Source: Neckera pumila (Eukaryota > Streptophyta > Bryopsida > Hypnales > Neckeraceae). From it: a stretch of 64,000 bases of DNA. The translations under genes and the position numbers were made by a program. The notes beneath the pieces are model-generated. The model searched no databases. It saw only the letters and a list, made by a program, of their open reading frames with translations, and was not told the DNA's origin. Shown one piece after another: positions 35,476-47,303 of this stretch (the stretch's first letter is position 1; the number at the start of each line of letters is the position of its first letter). The stretch covers positions 17,095,660-17,159,659 of the forward strand of contig OZ018414.1 in the NCBI GenBank assembly GCA_963969595.1, in the 5' to 3' direction.

Positions 35476-36426
35476 CACTATAAGAGAAGCCTGTTTTTGG
35501 CGGCGTTTAGGCAAAAACGTGTCATGTTTTTTCAAACATCAGATGTTCTAAAAAACATATACATGTTTTGCAGAAACATGTACGTGTTTTGTAGAAACGT
35601 GTAAGTGTTTTGCAAAAAACGCGACTATGTCATTGTAGACGGCTACGTTTGTGATGATGTCAACTGCAACGTGGCCATGATTTTATATAACGTCGCATAC
35701 AACAAAAGCTGCCACGTCAGCAAGTAGACTTGGAAAAGGGCAGCTATGTGGCATATTTTGGAAAAAAAATTAAAAATGGATGGATGAACCTCGGGCCAAA
35801 TGTTTGGAACAACGGGTTGGATGTTGGACTGGACATCTGAGACAACGTAGGCTAATTATCCCATATTGTTTGTCTCACCATGGACAAAGAATGGGTACAA
35901 ATATGACCCTGAAAATCTTCAATTTCACGTAATTATGTCATCAAGATAAATTTGATGATAAATGGTAAGTTTTTTTTAAATTCTTGGTGGATTCTACTTT
36001 TTTTTATTGCATAATTTTATTGATTAATTTCTATTGACTAATTAGTTTTTGAAAAATGGATTGGATGAAAAAAAATAGATTGGATGAAAAATAGATTGGA
36101 TGAAAAATGGGTTGGATGAAGAAAAACGGATAGATGAAAAAAATGGGCTGGAGGAAAAAGATGCCTACATGGCCCTACGTGGATGAGAATTTTGCCTATG
36201 TGGCCTCCACGTGCTTTCATTTTGTAAGCTTGGAAGACCCTGTTTTAAAGGACGTTAGAAAAAAACAAGCCAAAAATTGGCACGTTTTTTGAAAACACCA
36301 GACGTTTTTTGCTTGTTTTCTATGACGCGATTTTAGGTGACATCTACGTTGACTCTCAAACATGTCAAACCGGACATAATACGACGTTTTTTCAAACATC
36401 ACAAAAAAGGCCAGTTTCTTATAGTG
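35476..36426. mobile_element. Non-autonomous CACTA-type element, 951 bp
   Basis: Starts CACTATAAGAGAAGCC and ends GGCCAGTTTCTTATAGTG, giving CACTA-type terminal inverted repeats (CACTATAAGA). Flanking triplets are TGG (35473-35475) and TGA (36427-36429), a 3-bp target duplication with one change. Removing the element and one triplet joins the interrupted frame as LTG-LAKHGQDL in phase, which supports the boundaries. Inside are ACGTGTTTTGCAGAAAC-type subterminal repeats on both sides and a short array of GGTTGGATGAAAAA units (36055-36155). No coding capacity. Confidence 0.8.
36055..36155 (+). repeat. Degenerate short tandem array (TTGGATGAAAAA units)
   Basis: Five to six imperfect copies of a 15-18-base unit with the core TTGGATGAAAAA, inside the nested CACTA-type element. 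Confidence 0.65.
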
Positions 36427-39400
36427 TGAACTTGCTAAACATGGTCAGGATCTGCACAAAAAATTGAAAGTTGAGAAATTAGTGCACTTGTCGGCGAGCG
36501 CTAGGATTATCCAGCTTAAAGTGAAGAGACCAAGCTTGTGGGACTTGGCCAGAGATGCTTGTAATAGTCATAATCTGATTAATTTTGCCTCAATATCATC
36601 AATGCGCATAGGTCTGGTGCATTCGAGGGGAAGCCTGCCTTGTGGGACTTCCTCCGTGATGTTGCTCAAAATTTAAATTGGGATGATAGAAGGAACCGCT
36701 ACAATGATAATAGCAGGTGTCTTGGGGAGGTCATGAAAGTGTATGGTGGCCGTAGAATGATTGACATATTTGCTTTGAACTTTGCGGGTCCTAGCTATTG
36801 TCAAGTGAAACATGATGTAAATAAAGGAGTCCAGTTTATTCCTAGAGAGCATGAGCAGATTTTTGCTTCGGTGGCTCAAATTTATAGAGATGCAAAGGTT
36901 TTGCACAGCATTGTAGGTCCTGTACCGGTTATACTAGCTGAAGATGAAACCAAAGTCAAGGGAAGAATGGCGTGGGAAGCAAAGTGGGATACTCTTGCTG
37001 GCTTCTGCGGATCGTGTGGAAATCATGTCTGCATTTATGGATTCAGAACAACCGTTGGTAGTAGCGAAGAGGGCTACTAGCAAATTACTGCAAGCCTTTT
37101 CTTCCAACCGGACAGGTACTTTTGCTCGTGTAGTTGTAGTGAATCCTTTGCATGAAAAACACCTGCGTCTTGTATTATTGGCATGTTGTACTTGCAATTG
37201 TTTCAACTCGGAATGCGTTAGAAAGCAGTGGGATGTCATTGACACACTTTGGCAAAAGGACTATTTGGATGCTGTAGGGCCGATCATTGGGCATGCTAGC
37301 GACGGTGATTCACGGAGGTGCCAACTGATGTTGGCTGATTACAAAAGCGGGTTAGGAAGTTGTCTTGCTGTAAATCGGGATGGGTAGATGTTCTCTACGT
37401 CATTAGATAGAAATGCGGACGCTAGGGGGTTGCACGACCAAGATTACATTCATAATGGGAAGAAATTAATTAACCCGCTCCTTTCGGTTGCAAGAACGTT
37501 GCAATTGGGAGGAGATTTGTGTTTGCATAATCACATAGAGAAAGTATTCCAGGAGTTCAAGGCAAAGGAACACAATTTAAAACTTGAGGATGTTGAGAGA
37601 AAAGACCGCCAAAACTGGGCATCAGCATAAAGGCTCTGTCAGGACAAAGTTTGGTCTTGTTTGACCCGCATGCGTTCTGCTAATTAGGCACATTGTGAAA
37701 GAATCCTTGGGACAGAGATGTATTTGCAAGTATGTGCTGACTACATTGGCATTTTTTATTCTCCCAGACTGGACCTCCGTAGTAGGATTGTTCTTTATGG
37801 TAAAGTATCTTTCTTTTTCAAACTTTAAAGGCTATGGTTGCACCACGGAGATCACGGTGTATTTGGCAATTTGCAGAGGCTAGTGGAGGCCAAGAACTTT
37901 GTGAGTAACCAGTGCTTCATTGACATCCAATTGTCATGTCATTTTGTGGTTCTCCTAATTTGTCATTTTAGAGACAGGTGCCCCAAATTAGCTGTGCCGC
38001 TCCATTTGACTGGGAGTGATTCCTGTGAAATTTTCTTTTCATGAATTGGTGGCATGAACGGGCTTGAGCGCGCATACGACTTCCATGAATTGGTGAACAC
38101 CGCATATACACTGAACCACATCTTAGCTGTTGAATACGGGAAGAAGGGGTTGGCATTCACAAAGCAACACAACAAGATAGAGACAGTGTGGGAATCACTT
38201 CATGAGCTTGAAGTTGGCGAGGACAGGTGCAACCTGGGAGACTACAATGCGATATCTATAGATGCAAAGGTCATAGGCGCGTTGCAGGAAGGGCTCAATG
38301 ATGCCCAAATCATGCTGCGATCTCTCAACATGGCTCCGAGTCAACAATGCCAACCCCAAAAAAAGGTTTGGTACAAAAAACCTTGGATAGTGGAAAGAGC
38401 AAATCCGAAAAGCTTTGCTTACAAACCAACTACTAGACCAATTTCAGGGGAGGATGGAGACTCCGAAGTGCTGCGGGATCATTTACAATTTTCTCCATCG
38501 CCTTTGTCAGGTACCAGGGATGGACCATCCATGAGAGACTCCATTGAAGATGATGTCCTTGACGATTCAAGTGAGCATGCAGCTCTACTAGAAGAAGAGA
38601 TGCAATAACAGCTGTACTAAATGGCGGGGAGATGCAAGTGCCCATGTCACAGCCCAATGCAAAAATTCAACCCACTGTGGAAGTTGACGGACATTGCATC
38701 TACGAGTCGATGCTTGTGTCACAGTTGAATGATAACAACTTTCTATCCAAAGATCAGCTTGTACGAATTAAGCATAGTATTGAATTTAACAACCCTGACA
38801 ATTGTGTTCGAGCCGGTTTGTCATCTGGAACAGGCTTGTTATGTATTGGGTCAGATTGTGGTGTGCATTTTGTTCAAAGGAGCACCACTAGACTATCTTT
38901 GACGGTCAGATCTGCTGCGAAGCGCAAAAGGGGGCGTCCATCCAATCCTTCATCAACTGGAACTGCCACTAACATTTTGAATGCTGTAGACGAGGGTGCT
39001 TGGTAGGTGGGCAGGGTCCAAGCCATGAGGCGGTGCAATGGAAGACAATTCAGGGTTCTGCGCCAGCCGGTTGACCTTCTTTCGCGAATGGAAGAAAATG
39101 GAAAGCTTAACCCTCACAATCCTCACATAGAAATTATGCTGCAATATTATAGATCCCACCTTGGCTGAAACAAATTTAAGTATGACCACACCGATAGTTA
39201 GTGGATTGACGTGGATTGCATAATTTGTACAATGACCATGACTTACAATCCTGGAAATGAAGTGTATACTTTAGACCGAAATGACACAGACCAATTGAAT
39301 CAGTTTGTGACCGACAAAAGTACCTGAAAATAAATCCACCATAGAAAACTCTAGGGGCTAGCGGGAATATCAGAGTCCCAAGAAAACGAAAAATGGTACA

Positions 39401-40224
39401 TTGGACTGGCATTGTGCTAATTTTGGAGACCAACGGAGATTCTGGTGGACCGTGAATGGCTGACGTAATCAGACTCATTGGGCTGCACTATTCGTGTAAG
39501 TTATTGGAGCATATGCGCTTATTTTCATCTTTGATGCTGGCATTATGGATTACATTTCCATTTTTTTTTCCTTGACTTCTTAATTTTTTGGTATTCACCA
39601 TTAGGGATTTTATTTCTACATTTATTTGACTTCTAGGTTTAGGGTAGTTGTTTATTTTTTTCTCGGGGAGGGCACTTGGTTCTACTACTACAAACCACGT
39701 GCGAACAAGTGGTTTCTAATAAACTATAATTTCAACCTAAAATTTTGAGCATTGTTTGGTAATGACTATAGGTTTCTATTGCCAAAATTTCCAACTCAAA
39801 TGAAATATGGAATCATTTCTAGAAGAGGTTGAAAATGAACCTAAAATGGCATATTTTTCAACTCAAATATTTATAGAGAACACATTTAGAGGACCGTTGC
39901 ATCAATATTCAACTCAAAATGAGCTTTCAATAGAGAGTTATTTTTAGGAATTTTTTGTTCATTTTTTAGACAATTTTATAGGATATAATATAGGGGTGTG
40001 AAAGTTATTTTTCAGTTCTGCAGTGTATCTATTTACTTCAAAAATTTGTAACTAATTATCATTAGCAAATAAAAATATCAATAATTCAAAACATAAACTT
40101 TCAAATTAGGAAAATATATTCATATTTTTTTAATTTTCATTTATTTAAATTTTAGGATATAATATAGGGGGTACAAAGTTTTGTTCGCATGTAGTTTGGA
40201 TTAGATACACTAAGTGCACCCCCC

Positions 40225-42185
40225 GTGATTTTTTTGACTTCTACAATTTATGCAATTTGTCATTTGGGATTTTGTTTCTATATTATCTGGAGTTATAGTT
40301 CTCTTTCAATTTTTTTTTTAAAAATCTAGATTTATTTGACCTCTAGTTTTTACCCACTTCTACCTAGTTCAAAGATTTACATCTTTATTACTTGTACATT
40401 TTGGCTTTCACCTTGATTGTTTGCCTGAATGTGCTTTTGTTTTCAATCGAGGGAGCCTTTTTTTTGGCCCCTACATATGCTTTGTATTTTGTCATGTTCG
40501 TTTCTTTATCCGCGCTCCTGCTTGACTGCTTTGTCTCTATTGTTTGGGCTTTTCTTGCCATGGTCACTATGCGTAATGGAGTTCTTGTTCATGCCGCAGC
40601 TATTTGGGAGTTACCTACCTGCGCGACCATCTGAGAAGAATTCAATTGCAAGAACATTCAAATTTGTGCAGGTAGGATTTAGGGTAAACAGAAAATCTGA
40701 ACCCATAGTTGAATTCTATGTTCAAGCGTGTTTATTTGTTTTGAAATATCTGTCTTGTGCACAAGCCTTTGTGGTGTGGGAACTGGGCAGGTTTTAGATT
40801 GTCTTTGTGTATTACCTTGCTTGAAATGGTTTCAGCAATTTTGGCCAAAATCCTAAACCAAGTCATGATCTCCTTCCCTTTAGTTCATTCAGTCAATTCT
40901 CCCTGTGTCACTTTCCAGATTGTGCAATCTCTTTTTTGATTAACTTGCTTGATATGCCACAGAGGGCGCCGCCAGAGCTTGCTGGTTTGATTGTTGGACG
41001 TTCAGCAGGGGATCTCCAGCCACCGATTTTGTCCTCCAAATTGATGAGACAATGTCTCTCTCAATTTTCAATTCAAGTGTTGGGTTTTGCTTATCTTGGT
41101 TCAGCCTTGGTGTTGTTCTTCATTTGCAACCAATTCTGTCATGTTGCCAAAGTTTTTGGAGCTCCAACCAGGGCCTTTATGCCACCAAAGCGCGCCTGTT
41201 TGAGTGCCATACCTCTTGGAATTGTTAGTAAGGCGCCCAGCCCTGTGCGGTTTGTCATTTCTCGTTTTTCCTGTAAAAGAGCCGAGAAGAGAAGCATAAA
41301 ACTGTTGTGGGAATCTCCGTTGGTTTCTTCTCCGCTTGTTTTGATTGTTTCTATTTTGTATAAGCGCACTTCCCTTCCCCAAATTTCCCCGTTGCTAATG
41401 TTTGCTTCTTGAGCCTTCACTTGCAGTTGTGGGCTTCTGGTTTTGTTCAATACAGGTGTAGGAAGCGCCTGCCAATTTTCCGGAAGGCTGTGGGAAGCGC
41501 CTCAAAACTTACAAGTATTCCCTAAATGCTCCTTATATTCTTTGATGCAGGGCGCATTTCCCATTTTGGGTTTGTAAAATTCTTCTCAAATTTGGTTTCA
41601 TGGCACAGGTTGTGACCCTAAGACTGCTTTACCTTGGCGGCGCCAAATTGTGAGAGGTTTGGCGTTTTGGTGCGATTGTCTGGTCAATTGTGCCCATAAT
41701 TCTTTAATATGTTCCACGCTTTCTCTTATTATAGGGCTACTTGATTTTTTCTCTAATTTCTAATTCTATTGTCATGGACGTCATTTCCTCTGATGCTACG
41801 TTTGGTCTAGGAATCGAGACGGACATTTAGCGCCGGCAAAGCTCGGTTATTTCTCCCATTTTTTTGGATGCACCCCAAATTTGCAGGTATTCTTTGTAAT
41901 GTCTAGGCTCTTCGTGTGTTTTTTTCCTAGATTCAAGTGCTAGATTTTTGTTGACATTGTTTTAAGTGGGTTTCATGTTTCTGTGGGTGTGTTCATTCTT
42001 GGATGCTCAAAATGCTTACTTTGCTTTGGCCTTACAGATTTAGGATGGCTTGTGCTTACAACCTGTTTAAGTGCTGGCAAATTCAAAATGCCGGAAGTGT
42101 GTGCAAAAACTGAAATCGTTGTCAGAGGGTCAATTTGCCTCTTCAAATGTGGCACTGGCATTCGATGTGGCTTGGCTTTGGTAGT
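40225..42185. other. Spacer with low-confidence plus-strand frames
   Basis: Open frames such as 40392-40634, 40429-40797 and 40936-41412 overlap in different phases. They are hydrophobic or mixed in composition and show no family motif. Intron-like pyrimidine tracts followed by CAG occur (for example before 41426), so this could be a decayed intron-containing gene linked to 42186-42528. Not annotated as coding. Confidence 0.3.
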
Positions 42186-42528
42186 TGGAGCAGCTGGATT
42201 CATGGAATGGATGGGTGTCTGCATTTATATCCGATGATATCCGGGTTGAGGCACTGCAGACGCTACATCAAGCTTCCCTCATCAACAAGTGCTGTTGGGA
42301 ATTTCTATAGCACACACCCAAGCTTGCTGCATTGCGTTTGGCAAAAGCAGATGTGGCTGCAGCACTCATCCGCCGTGATGTGTCTAAGCAGCAGGTCCTC
42401 CTTAACTCCTACGACGCTAACTTGGCGCTGCTGCAGGTGTCATGGAAACTGCAGGACATTATGGCCGGTCATCTATGAACGGCAGCTCTGGGAGATTTAC
42501 GGATCTCTCAACTTCTTGAGTTGTGAAT
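42186..42528 (+). pseudogene. Exon-like coding relic, function unknown
   Basis: After a possible acceptor (TTTGGTAG at 42185) one frame reads LEQLDSWNGWVSAFISDDI, then RVEALQTLHQASLINKCCWE. A TAG follows, then HTPKLAALRLAKADVAAALI, RRDVSKQQVLLNSYDANLAL and LQVSWKLQDIMAGHL, a TGA, and LGDLRISQLLEL. The regular helical pattern with heptad-like Leu spacing across two stops argues for a real, now broken, coding exon. I do not recognise the family. The different frame open over the same bases (42135-42536) has low-complexity composition and is a shadow. Confidence 0.4.
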
Positions 42529-44825
42529 GTGTTTGAAGCAAGGGTGGGCAGAGGAATTTGTCACTTCGGCTGGTTGCGGCAACGACATGAATCCTTCAGT
42601 TTGGGTGACCCCAATTAAGCGTTGTTGAGTATATCCAGTTTTGCAGAGCTTAGAAAGTTTTCAGGGTAGTGAGTGTGATTGCTGAATCCTACGGGTTTCC
42701 TTGTTATCTCCACAATTGGATTTGAACATGTTGGCAAATTCAGGGATTTTAGAAGTACTACCGGCTTTTATTTTTCAAGCATAGACATTTTTTCAATTTT
42801 GCTAGCGTTTCTGTACTCCAATTCTAGTGATGTGCTTAGTGCAGACTACGGTGAGCTGGAATTTTTTAGGATGACTTTGTCATTCTGTCTTAGACATTGT
42901 GTTTGTAAACACACATTGATTCCAGATTTTGTGTTTCCCAACACACATTGAAGAATTTTTTTTGAAAGCTTAGTCACTCCACGCGGTTTCTACTTTCTAT
43001 TCTTCTGCCATGCTTGTTTTATGTTCTTGGTTTGGTTATCTCTGTAATGTACAAGTTTGGTGAGTGTCTAGTCTGCAAAATAATGCAAAATGAGACTTTG
43101 GCATATTCAAGCGCACCAAACCAATGTGAATGAAATTGATTTCATGCGTGTTTAGTTTATACTTGTATTTGGATCACTTTAGCTTTCCACTTCCTTCTCA
43201 ATTACATTCTTTTCCTTATAAAGAATATAGCATACTAAATTTTGTAACAACATAGGAATTCTAAGTATTGATAGACTGCCATAATATAGCTCACTTTTTT
43301 GAATTAATTAATTTTAGGGAGCCTTCTATTCTGCACTAGGAGGTAAATAGCCCCCTAGAAAAAAAAACCGTTGACGCACGTGGTGCACAAAATGTACATA
43401 AAATGCACCCCCCGAGTTCTCACCAAAAACACTCCAAAACTGCCATTTCTAGTACAAGTACCAAATTTTTGAAAAATATCACTTTTGGATACATATAACC
43501 GTAGGATCTTGTAGTACTTTGGTTTGAGAAGATGTGAAAAAAATTTCAAAATTTTTTACCGTGTAGATTGCAAGATATTAGTGTTTGATGTGGCAAAAAG
43601 TATCTTTTTTGGCCTTGCAAAAAAACGGATAGCTGCACTTTACAAGGTCAAATCATTATGAAAAAATTCCAAAATGATGGTTGTGCTTCTTTGGATTCAT
43701 TCTTTAGGACAAGATAGCTACATGCTTGAAAATTTTCAGATCATTTGGAATTGTACAACATTATATAGGAAAAAAAAGTAAGTAGAAAGAAGTATAGAAT
43801 GATTCAAAATACAAAAATTGTTAAGAATCTAGTTTTGGAATTGAAAAATGCCAATTCCAAAAGTTGTAATGTTGTCATAAACAATCTACATCCTATAATT
43901 TTATTTTTTCAAAAAATATTGAAAATTGAGTAAAATAAACAACTTCAAAGTTTATTTTAGAATAGAGAATCCATAATTGCCCGCAAACTAATACTCCTCA
44001 TAACTTTTGACTCATTGATCAAAATGGAATGATTAAAAGCTTTCCAAGTATATATAAATCTAGTAAACCAATTTCAAATTTTTATTTTTGAAAAAGTGAT
44101 TTTTTTTATCTGCCAGGACAGCCCAAGTTGAGAAACAAACAACATATCATGCAATTATTTTTTACTCATATTTCCAAATGTCATGAAATTTTGTGCATAT
44201 GAAAGATATTCCTCATCCCCACCTTCTATTGAAACTTCAGCCCAAAATATTTAAATCTCTAGTCACACGTACCTGCCCAAAATTTCTATATTACCAAAAA
44301 ACACATGTTGATCCTTTAGGGGTTAAAAAATAATACAAAAGCACTTATTATTAAAAACCTACCCATTTCACAACAAAATTCCAAGAATGATTAGTTGCAC
44401 TTCTATCTTACTAGAAAGATTCTCTATCATCCATCGGACCAAAAATGTCCTCGTCGGCATCTAAGGGTTTTCTAAGCTCGGACACAAAAGTCTTCATGTT
44501 GTTGACAGAGCACACACTGGCATCAACTGAAGATTGTATTGTTCAAGCAAGAAAATGCCACAGTTTTAGATTTAAATTCATAAAACTGTCCCACTAATCT
44601 AAGTATTTTGCTCTTGATTCGCGGATGGCGTTATGGTCATCCAACTGGAGAGTGACATCACGGCTACCCAAGCCATTTGTTTTTCCCTAGTGCTACAAAC
44701 ATCAACCCTCTCGAGCGACACTCTATTCTTATTGCACAATAAGAATTGGTGTGCTTTGTCACACCGACGTTTATGCTTGATAACTATGCTTCCATACGCA
44801 TCAAATGCGTGAACTCTCGTATGAA
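42529..44825. other. AT-rich DNA with fragments of two transposon families
   Basis: Contains a terminus-like TGCACCCCCC at 43404-43413 (as in the 33156-40224 element). A piggyBac-type right terminus, CCTTTAGGGGTTAA, ends at 44326, followed to 44469 by sequence resembling the right half of the 8009 MITE (CCATTTCACAACAAAATTCC, TCTATCATCCATCGGACC). No gene supported. Confidence 0.45.
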
Positions 44826-44892
44826 CTTCCACCTTATATAATGAAGTCCACAATGCACTGTGGACTATGGACTTCATTATATAAGGTGGAAG
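44826..44892. repeat. Perfect 25-bp inverted repeat
   Basis: The arm 44826-44850 (CTTCCACCTTATATAATGAA plus GTCCA) is perfectly complementary to 44868-44892, around a 17-base spacer that itself contains TCCACAATGCACTGTGGA. No mismatch in the arms, unlike the older repeats around it, so either recent or conserved. Confidence 0.85.
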
Positions 44893-47100
44893 CACCCAAA
44901 ACTGTCAATATTAAGCAATTCAGCACAGTTGGAAACAACTTTTCCTGAAATTAATATTTCTGTAGTGTTAGCGACTGAGGAAAACGATGATTATTCAAGA
45001 AAAGAAAATAGATTTTTCAGATGTGGTATGTAATTTCTATGATTTTTTCAAAGATGACGGTTCCCTAGGCCACTGAAACTGTCACATATTAAGTGGATCC
45101 TAAACTGAAATCAACAAAAATTAGTAGTTAGCAAATGAGAAAATTAGGTATGTGTCTTTCAAATGCATCACCAAATCAGAGCCAAGCATTTCAAAGATAC
45201 ACTAATGAGAAGTCTAAAGATAGATTTAGTGACAGTCTAAAGTACATGAATGGGAGCTGGGACGTTAACGGATGTTTCTATTTTATTAAAGCAGGCGACC
45301 CATTTCTGACCGTCAACCCATTCTCACAGATTAAACTTCTCCATTTCAAATCAGTAGTATTGTAGGTGACAGGTCATATATAGCATGGCCAACAAGAGCT
45401 ATAGAAATGTCTGGAAGGTGTACATTGAGAGTATAAACAATGATCACAACATGTACATTGGACAACTACATCAAATTTGTAAGTAGCCTATGGTTAGAAA
45501 TTGGTTTGGAGAATGGGACAAATAGAATCTTTGCAAATTAAATTCATAGTAATTTTGTTTTTGAGGGAAAAAAATGTCAAAAATTATGAATCCTTCTTAA
45601 ATCTATTTCGCTACATGCGAATTTTTTTCCTCAACCTTCCCCATACCAGAGATGGGTTGAATTGCTTAAGTGGTTGGAAATAGGTCATCATCCTTGATAG
45701 ATGACATGTGAGATGGCACCCAAAATTGCACTTTCTACCTTTCCAATTCATTACTTTACAACATTCATAAAACTAAAAAGAACATTGCAAGATTGGTGGC
45801 AACGCTCAGATAAATAATACTATTAATTGTATGAGCCACACTTGGTTTAACTGACCTTTCTACACGAATGGGAAAGTTGACTATTACTGCACGATTGCAC
45901 GAGACACAAATTGAAAATCTTCTATTCATTTGGTGGTAACTCTTGTTTCACGATCACCATCTTCAACGCCTTGACATGCCGGCTTGACGTGGGGCTCTTA
46001 AAAAAAGATGCTGCAGTTGTTTCTCTCGCACTTTCGTCACTCCAGAACACAAGCATCAAAAGTTCATTATAGTTGAAGAAAGCGTCACCACATAATATAA
46101 AAATTTTGTTTCATGCTTGAGACAGCTGCTTCTGGGTACATGATTATCCTCAAAAATAGAAAATGATACACAAACCGAATCAAATGGGCAATTGGCTTAG
46201 CCTTGCCGACAGTTTCTGTTTGTGATCAGTTTTTTATGTGATTGTTTCTGACTTTTGTGGGACTAGTGTAGTGAGTAGAATTCAGAAGGAGCACGTTCTC
46301 GGAATCAAATTACTATACACGGCGAGGGCTTGACTTCTGTGGATCCATCCGACAGGCGGACAATACAGTAAAAGTATTCGAATGTCTTTGTTGCGGTCCA
46401 CAACTCAAAGTCAAGGTCTTACAGACATACACCTCACTGGCAGTACATATGGATACATTAGTCAGCAAAGACGTATGTTAGAGCCGGATTTCTGGCATTA
46501 TGTTGCCATTGCAAAGGGGCGGGGAATGCATGAAACAAAGGCAGGATGGTTACAAAGAGTCGAAAAATAACTGATAAGCCATTCAACAAGGTGCACCAGT
46601 GATGTTGTGAACAATGCTCAATGCTCAAAATGAGTAACAAATGAGAAACTTGAGATTGTTTTGGTTCACCATCTTCAACGCCTTGACGTGCCTTGATGTG
46701 GTATAGATGTAGGTAACAAATGCGAACCTGAATTATTCCATGACAGCAATCAGAAATTCAATTCACAAGTGACCGGATTCTAATGTCTTAATTCAGTCTT
46801 ACATTCCACCCTACAAACCAAACTGCTTGCGCTATCCTGGCCTCTTGCATTCACTGAAGGACATCAGTGTCAAAAACGGTAACTTAGTGTACCGTTCAAT
46901 AAATCCTCACCTACTGTTCTATTTTGCATATCCGCCATACCTTCTGAAGCCATTTGTAGCTCCTGAATGCCTCACAAGTTGATACCGTGAGGACAAAAAC
47001 ATGGAGACAAAAATTCTGTCACCGAAACCTCTATGCAGACTACCTTGAAATCTTTCTTCTACCAAAACCACTGATCAATGGTCTCTGTTCTAGTGTGCAC
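44893..47100. other. Intergenic DNA, one dispersed direct repeat
   Basis: No gene supported; frames such as 45135-45365 and 46382-46570 have no motif. CACCATCTTCAACGCCTTGA occurs at 45956 and again at 46668, followed both times by a C/G-TGCC...TTGA-TGTGG phrase, a short direct repeat about 710 bases apart. Confidence 0.4.
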
Positions 47101-47117
47101 ATATACTCCAGAGTTCA

Positions 47118-47132
47118 AACCCTAAACCCTAA
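47118..47132 (+). promoter_or_regulatory. Telo-box-like AAACCCTAAACCCTA
   Basis: Two plant telomere-type units just beyond the 3' end of the lipase gene. Too short to be an interstitial telomere; could be a telo-box or chance. Confidence 0.35.
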
Positions 47133-47303
47133 GGCGTTGCGTCATGCAGCTCCGTTGCAGTTCCTGCAGGAAGTGTCCAATACTTTGTTTCATAATTAGG
47201 GGAGCCCTCTCTGTTGTGTTGGTTGTCAAAAGTGTTAAACTCCATATAACACTGACCAGTTGTCCTCAAGACTCGAGAGTAATCAGGGATGAAGAACCCA
47301 TTT

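Larger units (their letters stand above)
33876..39327 (+). pseudogene. Degenerate DDE-like transposase/unknown protein with AT-hooks
   Basis: One plus-strand coding sequence can be followed from ATG at 33876 (MATQVKIWTMEAEF) through in-frame stops at 34026, 34095, 34787, 34997, 35291, 35450, 39004, 39166 and 39199, with frame slips near 34540, 36630 and 37075. In order it holds: an acidic, KRRR-containing N-terminus; a possible zinc-finger region with CLECCKEIGG; a KNWCAHNDI segment; CFYCRDLLSLCPPKK with HHLALAKHLHA; an AT-hook GRRGRPAAS; WDFLRDVAQNLNWDDRRNRY; the motif PVPVILAEDETKV (Asp at 36943-36945); GPIIGHASDGDSRR (37290-37318); PLHLTGSDSCEIFF; a second AT-hook KRKRGRPSNPSS; and a C-terminal DVDCIICTMTMTYNP block. 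The two acidic motifs suggest an RNase-H-like DDE fold, but I cannot identify the third acidic residue or the superfamily. TIRs of the host element enclose it. Confidence 0.55.
33156..40224 (+). mobile_element. TIR-bounded DNA transposon of unassigned superfamily, 7.07 kb
   Basis: The left end GGGGGGTGCACTTA (33156-33169) is matched in inverse by TAAGTGCACCCCCC (40211-40224). The match continues inward with gaps: CAAAACTACGTGCG on the left against CAAACTACATGCG read from the right end, then AAAAC on both. These imperfect terminal inverted repeats of about 45 bases enclose the only large coding relic in the region (33876-39327). Subterminal TAGGATATAATATAGGGG is repeated near 39977 and 40153. 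A similar terminus, TGCACCCCCC, occurs at 43404-43413. No target duplication is obvious. After subtracting the nested 951-bp element the transposon is about 6.1 kb. Confidence 0.6.

Noticed and set aside
36055..36155. CRISPR-like repeat array
   Set aside because: Short degenerate tandem units without spacers, inside a CACTA-type element of a plant genome.
40392..41412. Hydrophobic plus-strand frames that could suggest a membrane protein
   Set aside because: Frames overlap in different phases and T-rich DNA yields Leu/Phe/Val-rich peptides by chance.
47118..47132. Interstitial telomere
   Set aside because: Only about two AAACCCT units; a telo-box or chance.
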